Shown piece by piece: positions 21,355 to 32,300 of a DNA stretch of 64,000 bases (positions are counted from its first letter, which is position 1; each line of letters starts with the position of its first letter). The DNA lies in contig JAJKFL010000042.1 in NCBI GenBank assembly GCA_021186555.1, positions 19,320,521-19,384,520 of the forward strand, in the 5' to 3' direction. The DNA is from Reticulitermes speratus. Lineage: Eukaryota; Arthropoda; Insecta; Blattodea; Rhinotermitidae. A program made the translations under genes and the position numbers. A model generated the notes under the pieces. It did not search any database and was not told the origin of the DNA. It saw only the letters and a program-made list of their open reading frames with translations.

Positions 21355-22119
21355 AATTATTGTGAATCATTGATGTGCATCGATTTATAGGACGTAGTGT
21401 AATATATTTTTCATGTGTTAGTACATTTTGAGGAAATCAATAAAATTTATTACAGTGCTATTGTTCAGTGTTTTACCGGATATTTCAGGCAATTTGCTTC
21501 CCACTTAGCTATATACAATACTTTAACGCTTATATGTGATTTTATTTACGTTCATTTGATGCACTATTACAGTTGACTGTAAGACTATCCTATCGTGCGT
21601 CAACATACTCGTATCAAGAGCCAAATCCACTAATACTCTCGCTGGTTTTTGTGTCAAATCAATATGTGAAAAGCGTTTATTGCAAATGGTTATGATTTGA
21701 TGGAACACTGATGCCCAGGACACCATCGCTGTGCTGATTGAGAGCTGTGATGAATGAAGATGAATGATGCAGCTTCCTTGTTTTTATCATTTCACCAAAG
21801 TGCATAAATTTAATAATGTTTTTATAAGTTCCAACGTTCAATAAACTGCGCATATCCTGACAACAATAATTACGTCATAAAAGCATTGACACGCTGCGAA
21901 ACCAAATGGTGCCCCTGATAAGTGAAATATGTTTGATTCAGAACCACGTGAAAACCACATAACTTATAACATTCTAATATTACTGTTATTTATGATTTAA
22001 ACAACTTTATTTCTACCCGATATTCTATACAAAAATGAAACGACATATGACACGGAAGAATTAGAACAGAAAGCGGAGAATCAGTGTTTGGTTCTAGACA
22101 TGAGTTAGTATCCACTACG
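21355..22119. other. Anonymous DNA
   Basis: No gene or known repeat is recognised. Confidence 0.45.
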
Positions 22120-22740
22120 TGTTCGTCGTGAATAGTACAGAATTTTATGAGTAGAAGAAAGAATTAGAGGAATACAAGACAGCCAGTGTACGTATAAACC
22201 TAATATTGAGGCGCCTTTGCGTAACCATTGTTGCCAATGAAAAGCAAAAAGTATTAAATGTTGTGAGTGTGTGTCTATAGCGTTAGTTATCCAACATGCA
22301 AAGCACATGCGCCATATTGTGTTGTTATCTGTGTCCTGTCCGGCTGTACCATATTTTTCCACATTATCTCATAAACGGCACGATTTTCGGAAAAAATTTG
22401 CGTAACATAAAATATGTGTTTTGATTTTCTGTACAACGTTTGCCTGAAACATTTCTCATTATAAGAGAGCGAGATATTGTCATAAATGTACATAGGTCTT
22501 CATGCAAAGTACCCGTTATTCTTGTCAGATTATAATGAAACTTGAAGATTCTCAACAGCTTTTCGAAAAATACTGAAATGCCAAATTTCATGGAAATCCA
22601 TTCAGTGAGAGCCGACTTGTTCCATGCGGACGGACAGACGTACAGACAGACACATATGACGAAGCTGATAGTCGCTTTTCGCAATTTTTCCAATGCGCCC
22701 AATAAAAACGAATTACATCCCAGACCAACTGCTTGATATC
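22120..22740 (-). repeat. Dispersed repeat with recurrent minus-strand peptide blocks
   Basis: On the minus strand this unit reads, in overlapping frames, ALEKLRKATISFVICV, VCPSAWNKSALTEWISMKFG, ENRAVYEIMWKNMVQPDRTQ and NTIWRMCFACWITNAIDTHS. I recall these blocks from very many unannotated arthropod 'hypothetical proteins'. That suggests a high-copy repeat whose translation is incidental. A second, shorter copy lies at 25600-25750. No terminal repeats and no RT or transposase motif were seen. The class is unknown. Confidence 0.6.
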
Positions 22741-23059
22741 GGTAAAGGCTTCATGTAATTCATAATTTTTATCTTCCCGTTCTTTATCTAAAAGAAATGA
22801 ATGTACGGTTGTTAACATATCATAATTAGCAGCGTCATACTTGATGCTGTTCCCCAGATATTAGACTATTAGCGTCATCACGACGTGGTCTATAAGATTT
22901 TTGGGGCGCCTTGCAATCATGGGGCACATGAGATGTGCATACACAAAATTTAATGGGATAATATGAAGGAAAGAGAGATGTTAGTTGGTAGGCAAAAATT
23001 AAAATATATCTTAAACTACTGCAGTAGCCTTTGAGAATGTATGCTGCGTTTATTTAGCT

Positions 23060-23300
23060 CAGGATAATAGTGATAGTAGCTGGTTGTAAGAACGGCAGTG
23101 CAATATCAGACTATATATGACACGACGATTATCATGAACAGCTGAGTTCCTATCAGGTCGAAGGTTCAAGTCTTCTGGGATGTTAACGACATGTGGTTCG
23201 GTCGGCAATAGTTAACGACGTTTCGAAGCTTCGTAGTCCCTTCATCCTTAAGGTCAAGCAGTTCAAGACGAAAAAGAAGAGAACAGACTACTCTTGGACC
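23060..23300 (+). repeat. SINE-like or dispersed repeat
   Basis: GGTTCAAGTCT at about 23164 resembles a polymerase III B box. It is followed by GGGATGTTAACGAC, AGTTAACGACGTTTCG and GGTCAAGCAGTTCAA, phrases shared with the foldback at 18003-18095. The A box is weak, so the tRNA origin is uncertain. Confidence 0.45.
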
Positions 23301-23332
23301 GTGTGGGATTTGATATTTACATAGCGGTTTTT

Positions 23333-23470
23333 TTATTCAGGTCTGGAGATAACACGGTGTCGCTGCGTTAGTGTTTGCCGGTGTTCGGAAGGACTGCGTT
23401 CACTTCAAACGTCGAGAGACGCTAACACAGTGACACGTCGTCACATCACAGAAGGCCTGAATCATTTGGA
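23333..23470. repeat. Foldback with imperfect arms
   Basis: The left segment (TTCAGGTCTGG..., then CGTTAGTG) and the right segment (CGCTAACACAGTG..., then AGGCCTGAATCAT) are imperfect inverted copies around a short centre. It could be a compact MITE. Confidence 0.45.
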
Positions 23471-23640
23471 CTGCTATACCCTGAACATGGGGGCACTACG
23501 GCTGCTTCCAAAATTCATTAACTATTAGTTATTCATAGTCAGAGAAACTGGAATGCGGTTTTGCTACAAAGGATAGGAGATGAATGTTAGTAATGTACAG
23601 AATTGTAAAGATCTTGCGATGTCTTGAAAAGGAAGCGAAG

Positions 23641-24963
23641 AGCTTCAATTAACAAAGGATCGCGTTTATGGCCGGGATCATTAAGAATATGTTTGCCCTC
23701 TTTGTGGTTGCAGACTCCCACAGTATTTTGGTTAGGTGGAGGAATCATTTATTTCAGCTATTGAATGTACATGGGGTTAATGATGTTAGACAGAATGAAA
23801 TACATACAGCAGAGCCACTGGTGCCTGAGCCCAGTGACTCTGAGGTTGAGATGGCTATTGAAAAGTTAAAAAGGCACAAATCACCAGGTATTGATCAAAT
23901 TCCAGCAGAACCAATTAAGCCAGGAGTTAGGACAATTCGTTCTGAGATCCATAAACTTATTAATTCTATTTGGAATAAAGAGGAATTGCCTGAGCAGTAG
24001 AAGGAGTCAATCATTGTACCTATTTATAGGAAGGGTGTTAAAACAGATTGCAGTAATTATCGAGGCATATCACTTTTGTCAATCACATACGAAATTCTAT
24101 CCTACATCCTTCTGTCAAGGTTAACTCCATATGCAGAAGAAATTATTGGGGAGCATCAGTGTGGATTTAGACGTAACAGGTCGACCACTAATCATATATT
24201 CTGCATTCGTCAAATATTTGAGAAAAAATGAGAATGCAATGAGGCAGTGCATCAGCTATTCATGGACTTCAAGAAAGCCTATGATTCAGTTAGGAGGGAG
24301 GTCTTGTATAATATTCTCATTGAATTTGGTATCCCTATGAAACTAGTAAGGCTAGTAAAAATGTGTCTAAATGAAACCTATAGCAGAGTCCGGGTAGGCA
24401 AACATTTGTCTGACACATTTCCTATTAAGAATGGTTTGAAACAAGGAGATGCTTTATCGCCATTGCTTTTCAACTTTGCTTTGGAATATGCCATTAGGAG
24501 GGTTCAGGCCAACCAGGAGGGTTTGAAATTAAATGGTACACATCAGCTTCTAATTTATGCTGATGATGTTAATATATTGGGTGGAAGCGTACATGATATA
24601 AAGAAAAACACAGAAACTTTAGTAGTCGCTAGTAAGGAGATTAGTCTAGAAGTAAATGCTGAGAAAACTAAGTACATGGTCATGTCTCGCAATCAGAATG
24701 CAGGGCAAAATCACAACATAAAGATAGATAATAAATCATTTGAAAGGGTGGAACAGTTCAAATGTTTGGGAACAACCCTAACAAATCGAAATTCCATTCA
24801 GGGAAAAATTAAGAGCAGATTCAAGTCGGGGAATGCTTGTTATCATTCGGTGCAGGATCTTCTGTCTTCCAGTTTGCTATCCAAAAATACAAAGATTGAC
24901 TAGCTGACGACCTGCTAGTTTCTCAGGAAGGACTCTGCTCCATAAAGTTAGTCAGTTAGTTGT
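23641..24963 (+). pseudogene. RTE/BovB-like LINE, RT domain with internal deletion
   Basis: One plus-strand frame carries reverse transcriptase blocks in order: [81 protein letters not shown] and the catalytic YADD (24556-24567), then [14 protein letters not shown]-like thumb residues and [10 protein letters not shown]. Two in-frame stops, TAG at 23998 and TGA at 24229 (in place of a Trp codon), kill it. After about 24903 the sequence jumps directly to the 3' UTR end seen at 63415-63475, so roughly the last 150 codons are deleted. The endonuclease is absent. Longest uninterrupted part: 24247-24903. Confidence 0.9.
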
Positions 24964-25599
24964 GGGAAGAGGTTCTGCAGGTTCTGTCATAATGAAGTGG
25001 TTACGTATAAGATCAAGTCAAGTTGGAACGTCAGCAGAACACAATAATTGTGGCGCCTTCTCTCTGTTTTGAAGAAAACCTTTGAAGATGAGAGTACCGG
25101 AAATGCGTTTCCGCCGTGTATACACTGTAAGTTTTCTCCGTGCCTTAGCACCAGATTTGCAGCCTCTTTCTTCTAAGATTCGGGTTCAGTCTCAATCCAC
25201 TCCATGTGGGATTTGTGGTGGACAAAGTGGCACTGGAACAGTTATGTCTCCGAATACTTCGGACTTCCCTATTAGCATTATTACACCAAGATCGCATATA
25301 AATTCAGTTATCTATCACCGACACTGTATTATCTTACTAACTAACAGAATCGTTAAATAACACGACAGTAAGAAACGTTACTCGTAAACGGCGGGATGTT
25401 TTGTTACTTGTACTTATGTTGTCTATCGACTGTGCCAATTTTTATGTTTAGATCTCCGAATTTTTTTTCGGTATCAGATTGTACTCCACATAGTACACAG
25501 TCTGTCTCAGTTAAAAACATAAATCACCGTAGTAGGCCTATTTTGTCTTAAATGCAAATAGGCCTTCGTGTGAAGTGTCGGTTACCTTTGACCGATTTT
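24964..25599. other. Anonymous DNA
   Basis: No gene is recognised. A frame of 92 codons across 25082-25360 has no motif. Confidence 0.45.
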
Positions 25600-25750
25600 A
25601 ACAAATATCACAATACTTCAACGAATTTTAATAAGAAGTTTAAATATAATCCTTCCAGTGGGATCGCGCTGTGCCATGCGGGCATACGAACCGACGGAAG
25701 GACTTGAGGAGGCTGATAGTCGTTTTACTCAACTGCTTAGCAAAACGCCT
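25600..25750 (-). repeat. Short copy of the dispersed repeat seen at 22120-22740
   Basis: The minus strand reads LSKTTISLLKSFRRFVCPHG followed by TARSHW, aligning with LRKATISFVICV...VCPSAWNKSALTEW of the 22-kb copy. 5' and 3' limits are approximate. Confidence 0.5.
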
Positions 25751-25852
25751 ACGATGCTCGAAGGATCTCCTGACCTCACGTGGAACTTGATATATCTTCA
25801 CCGTAAAGATACGTTTTGTCTTAAGACGCGCCCCGGAAGCCTGTTCGTGCAG

Positions 25853-25925
25853 GGTACGTACCGACTGGTCGTGCTGGGCACGTACCGACTGGTCGTGCTG
25901 GGGCTCGTAATCGTGATCGTGCTGT
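25853..25925. repeat. 24-bp minisatellite, about three copies
   Basis: CGTACCGACTGGTCGTGCTG recurs at 25857 and 25881, with a diverged third copy from about 25905. The period of 24 keeps frame and gives 8-residue repeats on both strands (minus strand QHDQSVRA/QHDQSVRT). Confidence 0.85.
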
Positions 25926-27689
25926 AGATACTCGGGGTGATCATACTGCATAGAGTGCCTGTCCACTGTCTTGAGATTCTTAGCTTCAGTGCGTCTTGGC
26001 GTGTCTTGAGTACTGTATTTGTGGTGAGCCCTCCGAGTCCAAGGCTCCGCCTGCTCGCGCTGCTGGGATTCGAGATCTTACGCATTTACGCAGCCGTGTA
26101 TAAGAGCACGAATGCGAGTGATCCGGACGCACCGTAGGTTTTATTCTTGTGGCCGTTTCTCTTACATCCCCTACCGGTTTGTTGATGTTAAAAATTGGGT
26201 GACTAGGTCTGTAGTTTACTCTTGACTAGGGAGGGTTCAGAATGTCTGTTTTACTTTCATCGCCCAATCTTTGAAAATAAGCTTTCGTAAAGTGCATTAT
26301 GATTGAATTACACTTTCTTTGGAATCATGCGGATTTCCATCTTAAAATTCCTGAGAAAGTATTCACTGACACCTTATTAGTAATGGAACTAATTAGAATT
26401 ATTCCTTTAAAATCCTATTTTTATGTTATTTTAACTTCTACCAAAAATGCCAGCTAATTCTTCGAGGTGGGTTACGATCGTTTCTAGTTCCACAATACAC
26501 AGTGATCCTGCAATATTATGTGACACTAAATAACCTTTGCAGTTTGACAATATATTTTTATACCATCAAAATATCTTATATTAAGACGTTAGTCCTGTAA
26601 AATGTTTATTATTTCCACCCTTGATACTACTGAATAAGCGCCCTTAAGGATGGCTGTAACAATCGAAACAAGTACCTGGAAAGATAATGTAAATATAATC
26701 ACTATAAAAGAGAGATTCATATATTTTGATTGGTTCAAAAATATTTTGTCGAATTGAAAAGTAGCGTGGTATAAAAATTAACTATTTTAAACCTTGGTGA
26801 TTGTTACAGCATCTTTAAAGAACCAGGATCACCGACCTCTACCATTAAAATTATTGTTAGGTACTGAAATGTCCCTTACGTTCTCTTAATATACTTTCAT
26901 TGTTATATAACATTATATTACTTTATTTCGTGGAATCCTTATATCACTCGTGACAGTTAAAATTTCGTTCGCCACGATAGAGTGACATAAAGCTGAAAGG
27001 GAAATGAATCTAACATCTGAAGTGAAAAATTAATTCTCAATATGAATCCGCGCCGCATTCTTTCTCCTTTATTTGATCACACTATCAAGTGATAGTTAAA
27101 AAGCTTCAAACTTTTTATTTTTAATTTACAATTTACGATATAAATCGTACATTTTTTCTCAGAAAAACAGTTAATTTTCAAGGTTCTGTGACGTTACAGT
27201 ATAGCCAAATAAGGATTCCTTAAAACATTTTAAAATGGTTCGCCAGTACCATTACCCTGGCATAATTTATTCCAATTTTATAGTGATCTAATTTATTTGA
27301 TACTAAATATTTTACTCTTGTGTCGAGAGTTAAAATATGACGAGCACCATCCAACGGTAATATTATCACACCATTGTCAGAAATATCTCGCTGACCATTA
27401 CATTTACAAATACACTTGCATGCACTTACTGTAGAATACACGACTCTATACAATTCAATAGATCAATGGAAAAGTGAACTATAATGACACTTTAAATTGA
27501 AGTTTAAAGTATCGACCGATATACTGCTTCCTATGTCGTTCCTATTTCCATCTACAAAATCGTGGAATTTATATTAGCTTAATGGATATTTTGTAACTGT
27601 TTCTAATGCCAATGGTCTACTGGAACTTTTTGCCCTTATTAATATTATGCGATTATAGATGCTCACTGCAGTGTCGACCAAGATGACAG
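25926..27689. other. Anonymous DNA, C+G-rich then strongly AT-rich
   Basis: 25650-26110 is visibly richer in C+G than its surroundings and has overlapping open frames on both strands with no motif I know. From 26150 on it is AT-rich with nothing recognisable. Confidence 0.4.
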
Positions 27690-28120
27690 GCTCCTGAGAG
27701 GTGATGCCACATGTTTCGGTAGATGCTTTCCAACGTTTTGTAGAAACTCCCTGGGTACCATACCGCCAACTGGACTCGAGACTGGTAACGGTGCTACGGC
27801 TGGCCTGCAGCAGTCTCGATCTCGCTCCCAGTGACTCTTTGGGTAGCTTAAGAAGCACCTGGCCGACAAGCAATATGCATTAGTTGTCGACATGAAACAA
27901 GTTGTCACGTCCTGGATACATACACTTGGCACCGATTTTTTCTACGCCGGGAAAATACCTTGGCGCCACGTTTGGACAAACGCTTCAAAGTCAGTTGTTG
28001 ACTGCGTGGATGTCTGATGTATACCATCTGCTACCCATATGCCATGTAGAGCCTACATCGAAGTCAAAATAAATTTCTCCTTATCTAAGTATTTATCCAG
28101 TTATTCTTTAAAACTCTTTT
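27690..28120 (+). pseudogene. Mariner-type transposase C-terminal relic
   Basis: The plus strand reads SLDLAPSDSLGSL at about 27811-27850, a form of the SPDLAPSDFHLF block that holds the third catalytic aspartate of mariner DD34D transposases. After a one-base loss it continues open from 27856 to a TGA at 28015 as HLADKQYALVVDMKQVVTSW then IHTLGTDFFYAG, the usual C-terminal block of mariner transposases in arthropods. The N-terminal DNA-binding part and the first two catalytic aspartates are not visible, and no terminal inverted repeats were found. An inactive fragment. Confidence 0.75.
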
Positions 28121-29013
28121 GTATAGTATGGATTTGTAAGCTTCTATGCAACGTGCTTCCGTAGTTGTATGATGTGGTATGTTCGCTCTGATGTGTTGAC
28201 TTACGTGTGTATATATGGATGCATGTATTCACCGTTCTGTTCCACTATACGACGATGTTTATCTGGAAAATTGAGAAATTGAGCTCGCACAAAGTGAAGA
28301 GAAGATCGGAAGCTGGAGAAGATACTTGCTGAAGTGCGGGCGACGAGGCATCCAGAGATTCAACGAGAGAGAAATGGGTTACTATATCAAGACAGGAAAT
28401 TTCTGTAAAGAAAAGAAGATGTGTTATTTTTATTTGTGTTGGGTTGAGAATAATTTACAAGTACGGTAATAATGAAGTGGAAATAGATTGTGCCTGGAAA
28501 GTAAGATTAAAAATTACATTGTTCATACAGAGAATTACGGTACTGTCAAGTGGAGTTACGTATTGACTTTAAAGTGGATTAACGTAATCGTTCTTTGGTG
28601 CCTGGGTTTGATTAAGTGAAACGTGCATCGCTCTTACTCACAACTTGCCGTACACCGGAGCGATCTAATCTATAATGCTCTGATAATGTCAGAGTGGTGA
28701 TGTTGACACTGAAGAAAAATTGATTTACATTGTACGTGCCCTTGGGGGATCTCTTTTAATACAGAGGAAAGAAAAAAAAGTTATAAATACTCTGTAAAAA
28801 TTCCTACACAATTTTCGACAAATTGCTTAGAAATAACGAATGAATAATGAAATGTGGACAGTGACTTTACATTAAAAATCAAAAGTTTTGTATTTAATGA
28901 CACTTATTAGAAAGTTGAGGACAGTGGGGCTAAAATAATATTGAGGATAAATTTAAAGTTAAAGAGGTGGCAGAATATTTTATTAAACTGGTACTTATGC
29001 GGCACATTATATC
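28121..29013. other. Anonymous AT-rich DNA
   Basis: Nothing recognisable. Confidence 0.45.
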
Positions 29014-29150
29014 AACCTGAAACTGCTACAATTAATGTTAAACTTAACATCCTTCATATAAACCTGAAACTGCTACAATTATTGTTAAACTTAATATTCT
29101 TCATATAAACCTGAAACTGCTGCAATTAATGTTAAACTTAACATCCTTGA
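29014..29150. repeat. 47-bp minisatellite, three copies
   Basis: AACCTGAAACTGCT begins copies at 29014, 29061 and 29108. The third copy is slightly shortened. Copies differ at only a few bases. Confidence 0.93.
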
Positions 29151-29229
29151 AATGTTGGTGGTATTGTCAGTTAATCCTGGCACTTTGCTCTGTTCTCTTA
29201 GGATGCGAAAAAACTAACCAATCCAGAGC

Positions 29230-29300
29230 CGTTACGGACGTTTCGGAGAAAATAAAATTTCCTTGGTCCTGCCGGGAATCGACCCACGAGTCCTCGGTGG
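29230..29300 (-). repeat. tRNA-derived SINE scrap
   Basis: On the minus strand GTGGGTCGATTCCCGGCAGG resembles a tRNA T-arm with B box (GGTCGATTCC). A 5' A box is not clear, so only part of a SINE is supported. Confidence 0.4.
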
Positions 29301-32300
29301 TCGTAATAAACAATATGTAACCTTTTGTGTACACAACAGAGATACGTACTATCTTACTCAGTGGTTTTTGTAAAATATTTTAGGTATACATTATTTTATG
29401 TAAGAAATACTAGAACAAGTTTTTCTACAGGTAACTTGTGGTCTTTGATATAAATGATTGAATATTATCAAGATTGTCAACTTAATATATATATATCTTT
29501 ATAATGTCAACTTTATATGTACATATATATATCTTTAGATTTATTAGAACAATTTGCTAAATCTCATGATGCTGCGTATGTGGCAGAAGTTACAAATTTT
29601 TTCAGCGTAAAGATACAGCCAATGTTCTCTTTTGCTCTCTCCCAGCATAATAATAATTATTCGCCATTGCAAGAATTAACATTGTAGACTGGTGCTTCTC
29701 TCTTCCTTTTATGTTTACTCTCGGCCGCATTTTTTATTGTCGCTGGGGACTGCATTATGACAGAGACACGGGTACAGGGATCTGTGTGCAAATCAAAAGG
29801 GCCTCTGTTTGCAGCATCTTAATTTCTAAGACTCATTTCGACTTGGCTGGACTCTGGCTTATTTCGACTCGATTCAGTTAGTGTGCTAACACGAGCAGCA
29901 GCCTTAGGAAAAAAAACTGGATTCGATCAGTTAACGTCGCCTGACCTGACCGTCATGCTTTTCAAAGGAACTTGCAAAATCTATTTCTAGCACTTGATAA
30001 TACTCATAAGGATTATTATTAGTATTGTTGTTATTATTATTAATATATTGTTATTGATGACGTCGATTATGATGACAAATACGATCATGTTGTTAGTATT
30101 GTTTAGTATGATGATCTAGACGAACTTGTTTCATTCTCCATCCTCTTCCTGTGACTTTATATGTGTACTGTCTCCTTGCCCATGATTTCGCCCGGGGTGG
30201 AAACCATAAAGAAGGGGGGGGGGGGGCTACAGCAAACAGACGGTTGGAATTGGAAAGACAATCTTTAACCTTAAACTCAAGTCGCATTAATATACGGAAA
30301 TTAATTGATTGTAAAACGTAATATTGACTAGATGTACCACCAGCTTCGTTAATCAACAGTTCTACAATCTGATGCTGATGTCTGTTATGTGGATCTAGAA
30401 TAAACAGGAATTATTTCCCTATATCGCTTCAAATTATTGTTTTTATAAGCGATACTGACTGTGCTTACTGCGCGGTACGTTTAGATTCTTTAAATGTAAT
30501 TCAGGTTAATTTTAGCCTTTAAAGGGTTAAGTTCATAACTCAATAGTTTCCGTACGGTTGAGAGCAGTAATGTAGTAATTACAGAGTAAGGTGGTGTTTC
30601 AGTTTTATTTGTAGAGATAGAATACAGGGCAGGGAGCCTAGGCACTACGTAGACATCATACATTGTAAGAAGAATGTGTGGTGTCGTAAGGAACGTGACA
30701 TCGATATATTGGTACGTGTATTGTAGGACTAATTCGAGTGAATGTGTAGGGGGGAATATTTCCAGAGAATCGGTAGATTCTCACATTTCGGCAGCTCCGT
30801 TGCTGTTACTAGGCAGAAGCAAATTAATCATCGCTGCGAGCCATCACCAGTTGCGCTACTCTGCTGTCAGACGTCGGCAAGGTACTCTCAAGGAAACGCA
30901 GCAATAGGGCACAGAGTACGAATCAACGCTACATTACGTGCGCTGTTGCTTGCAGATGGATATTGGTTTAACCAAGAACCGGTTTTAAATTTCTCTTATA
31001 TTTTAATATTATTGCCGATTTTGTTCGAAGTATTTGTAACGAAATATTCGGACCTTATCATTATGTCGGGATATATTTTTCCGTACAAAAATTGATAAGG
31101 TAATGAACAAATTCTTCTTTAACTGACTGAGGTTTTGTAATAATGTTCTTACGTTTTCGTACATATATTTTTTTTCGGTTTGACTGTTTTATACAAATCC
31201 TTAATTTTACCTATATGTGAATGAAACTTTTTCTTTTCAAAATACTGATTCACTTTATTTGTTGTGATTGACTACTACGTATACCAGTAACATTGTATTT
31301 TATTGACTAAGCCCTAAATTCCCTTCTTAGTACAGAACATATCTGTTACCTCTGTCTTTTAACTGTCGTGTACATACGCACGGTTTTCACGAACCATCTA
31401 ACTAAATCTGTATCCTCCAACACAGCTTCATTTATGTAAGGTAACTAGCAGCTCCAATTTTCCTTCTGTTTTAGTCGGATGAATTCTGACGGTTTAATAT
31501 GGATTTAAACGGTAGGTTACTAATACGTTACGAATGCTTGAATGCTGCTCACTGAAAGAGAAATTTCTGTTTGTAATTTCACAAAGCTAGCTTTCTGTCT
31601 TGCCGCCGTGTTTCATTTCAATTCTATCCTGAAAGGATGAACTAAGTGTGACTCAGTTTACCTTGGAAAGTGCGCATTATTATGATTTATGAGGACAATT
31701 ACGCAAGAGAGGGACTCTGCACATCTACAAATAATAACAGTAACCAGGTTATGTGCGTTTTAGAAGATGTAGCCTATATTTTGTTCCTTTCGAAATTCGT
31801 AATATTTAGGGGTTCATTTCGACCTAGTGAACAGGCTGAATATTTTCTTTGTCTGTTTGGCACGTAACTTAAATTCTACCTTTTAATATTTAACCCTTAG
31901 CGACAATTTAATATTATTTAAAGATTTAGTGTGTTTCTTTACATAGGGCGTTGATATATCACTTTTATATAGCACACATAATCTGTTTTCCTCCTCATTT
32001 ATCTCCTTCTCATTGCTCATGTAATTACACGCTGTATAAAACCTTATCCAGTAAATATATGGATCCGGTTTTATAATTTAGGCTTATACAGGTCGCATAT
32101 TTTTAGAATAATGAAATATTGAAAACTTAGATGAGCTGGTATGAATGGAGGAAATAAGTCGTGAAGAATATTTGTCGGCAATGCTGTCGGAATAAGCTTG
32201 CTTTTAAGACAGAGCAGGAGGTGGGATGATTAGCTTTAACGTGCACCGTACCGAAGCAAGGTGAGAAAACAGAAGGTTTGTGAAGCTAGCTTATAGTTGT

